Below, piece by piece: positions 6,142 to 6,532 of a DNA stretch of 6,532 nt. The notes beneath the pieces were generated by a model. The model did not search any database and had not been told where the DNA came from. It was given only the letters and a program-made list of their open reading frames with translations. Origin of the DNA: an uncultured Anaerotruncus sp. (GTDB lineage Bacteria > Bacillota > Clostridia > Oscillospirales > CAG-272); contig CAJLZE010000085.1 of NCBI GenBank assembly GCA_905210995.1, positions 1-6,532 of the forward strand. The letters run 5' to 3'. Position 1 is the first letter of the stretch. The number at the start of each line of letters is the position of its first letter. A program made the translations under genes and the position numbers.

Positions 6142-6532
6142 ATGGACGAAAACGAAAAGAAGATGGACGTGAACGAGCTTATCGAAAAGGAAAAGAAGGG
6201 TAGTCTCGGCTCCGGTGAGTTTGACGACAGTCTTGACGATCTCGATTACGATATCGACAAGATGGACAAGGTCTACGATGCGCTTGACGAGGGCGGCATC
6301 CCGACAGGCGGCGAGATATCAAGCTCGGAGATCGACAAAATAGAGAGCGAGGTCGAAAATTTCGGTGTCGGCGAGAATATGGAGCGGATACTCGAGCAGG
6401 AGGGCGTGACCATTGACGACCCCGTGCGTATGTATCTCAAGGAGATAGGCAGAGTGCCGCTTCTCGATTCCGACAGCGAGCTTGAACTTGCAAAGATCAT
6501 GACCGACGAATCAAAGCCCGCCGAAGAGCGTC
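6142..6532 (+). CDS. rpoD: Partial RNA polymerase primary sigma factor (sigma-70/SigA), N-terminal part
   Basis: Housekeeping sigma factor that directs RNA polymerase to -35/-10 promoters. Only the first 130 residues are present; the frame is open at the right edge. Region 1.1 is visible as VNELIEKEKKGSLGSGEF, then LDDLDYDIDKMDKVYDAL (about 10-48). A linker follows, then the diagnostic region 1.2, DDPVRMYLKEIGRVPLL (92-108), then LDSDSELELAKIM (108-120), leading into the sigma non-conserved region. Region 1.1 together with region 1.2 marks a primary sigma rather than an alternative one. ATG 6142 has AAAGGA 7 bases upstream; the in-frame ATG at 6163 has no comparable site. It follows dnaG by 109 bases, the usual Firmicute order. 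Regions 2-4 lie beyond the window. Confidence 0.96.
   Translation, partial: MDENEKKMDVNELIEKEKKGSLGSGEFDDSLDDLDYDIDKMDKVYDALDEGGIPTGGEISSSEIDKIESEVENFGVGENMERILEQEGVTIDDPVRMYLKEIGRVPLLDSDSELELAKIMTDESKPAEER

Overview
The window reads as ordinary core chromosome from a moderately GC-rich Clostridia-type Firmicute, plausibly of the Ruminococcaceae/Oscillospiraceae kind. This rests on dnaG immediately upstream of rpoD, strong AGGAGG-type ribosome binding sites, sigma-A-like promoters in short AT-rich gaps, and GC-rich coding sequence that still uses ATA for isoleucine. The lineage call is inference; nothing in the window names a species. No mobile element, CRISPR array, tRNA or rRNA is visible.

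Left part, minus strand (1-1669): a sigma-A-type promoter (TTTACA-17-TACAAT) drives mtaB, the radical-SAM tRNA methylthiotransferase. mtaB overlaps, by an ATGA junction, a second gene that runs off the left edge. The 81 visible residues of that gene weakly resemble the stretch that precedes the active site in PurL-type FGAM synthases, but the expected WSEHC-type active-site segment is not there.

Middle, plus strand (1760-4105): a divergent promoter drives rpmE (zinc-type ribosomal protein L31, GTG start). After a terminator-like hairpin come hflX (ribosome-associated GTPase) and a YigZ/IMPACT-family gene, 35 bases apart.

Right part, plus strand (4106-6532): an AT-rich spacer with a weak promoter and a perfect 7-bp hairpin precedes dnaG (primase). 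A 109-base spacer with overlapping promoter-like hexamers and a GC hairpin precedes rpoD/sigA, which is cut by the right edge. This is the dnaG-rpoD core of the macromolecular-synthesis operon, without rpsU directly upstream.

Most genes serve information processing: tRNA modification (mtaB), ribosome structure (rpmE), ribosome rescue (hflX), replication priming (dnaG) and transcription initiation (rpoD). Two start sites deserve correction from the longest reading: mtaB at 1602 rather than 1650, and rpmE at 1841 rather than 1832. No gene-free stretch exceeds 300 bases. I found no convincing new biological system. The left-edge PurL-like gene and the regulatory layout before dnaG and rpoD are the most worthwhile second looks.
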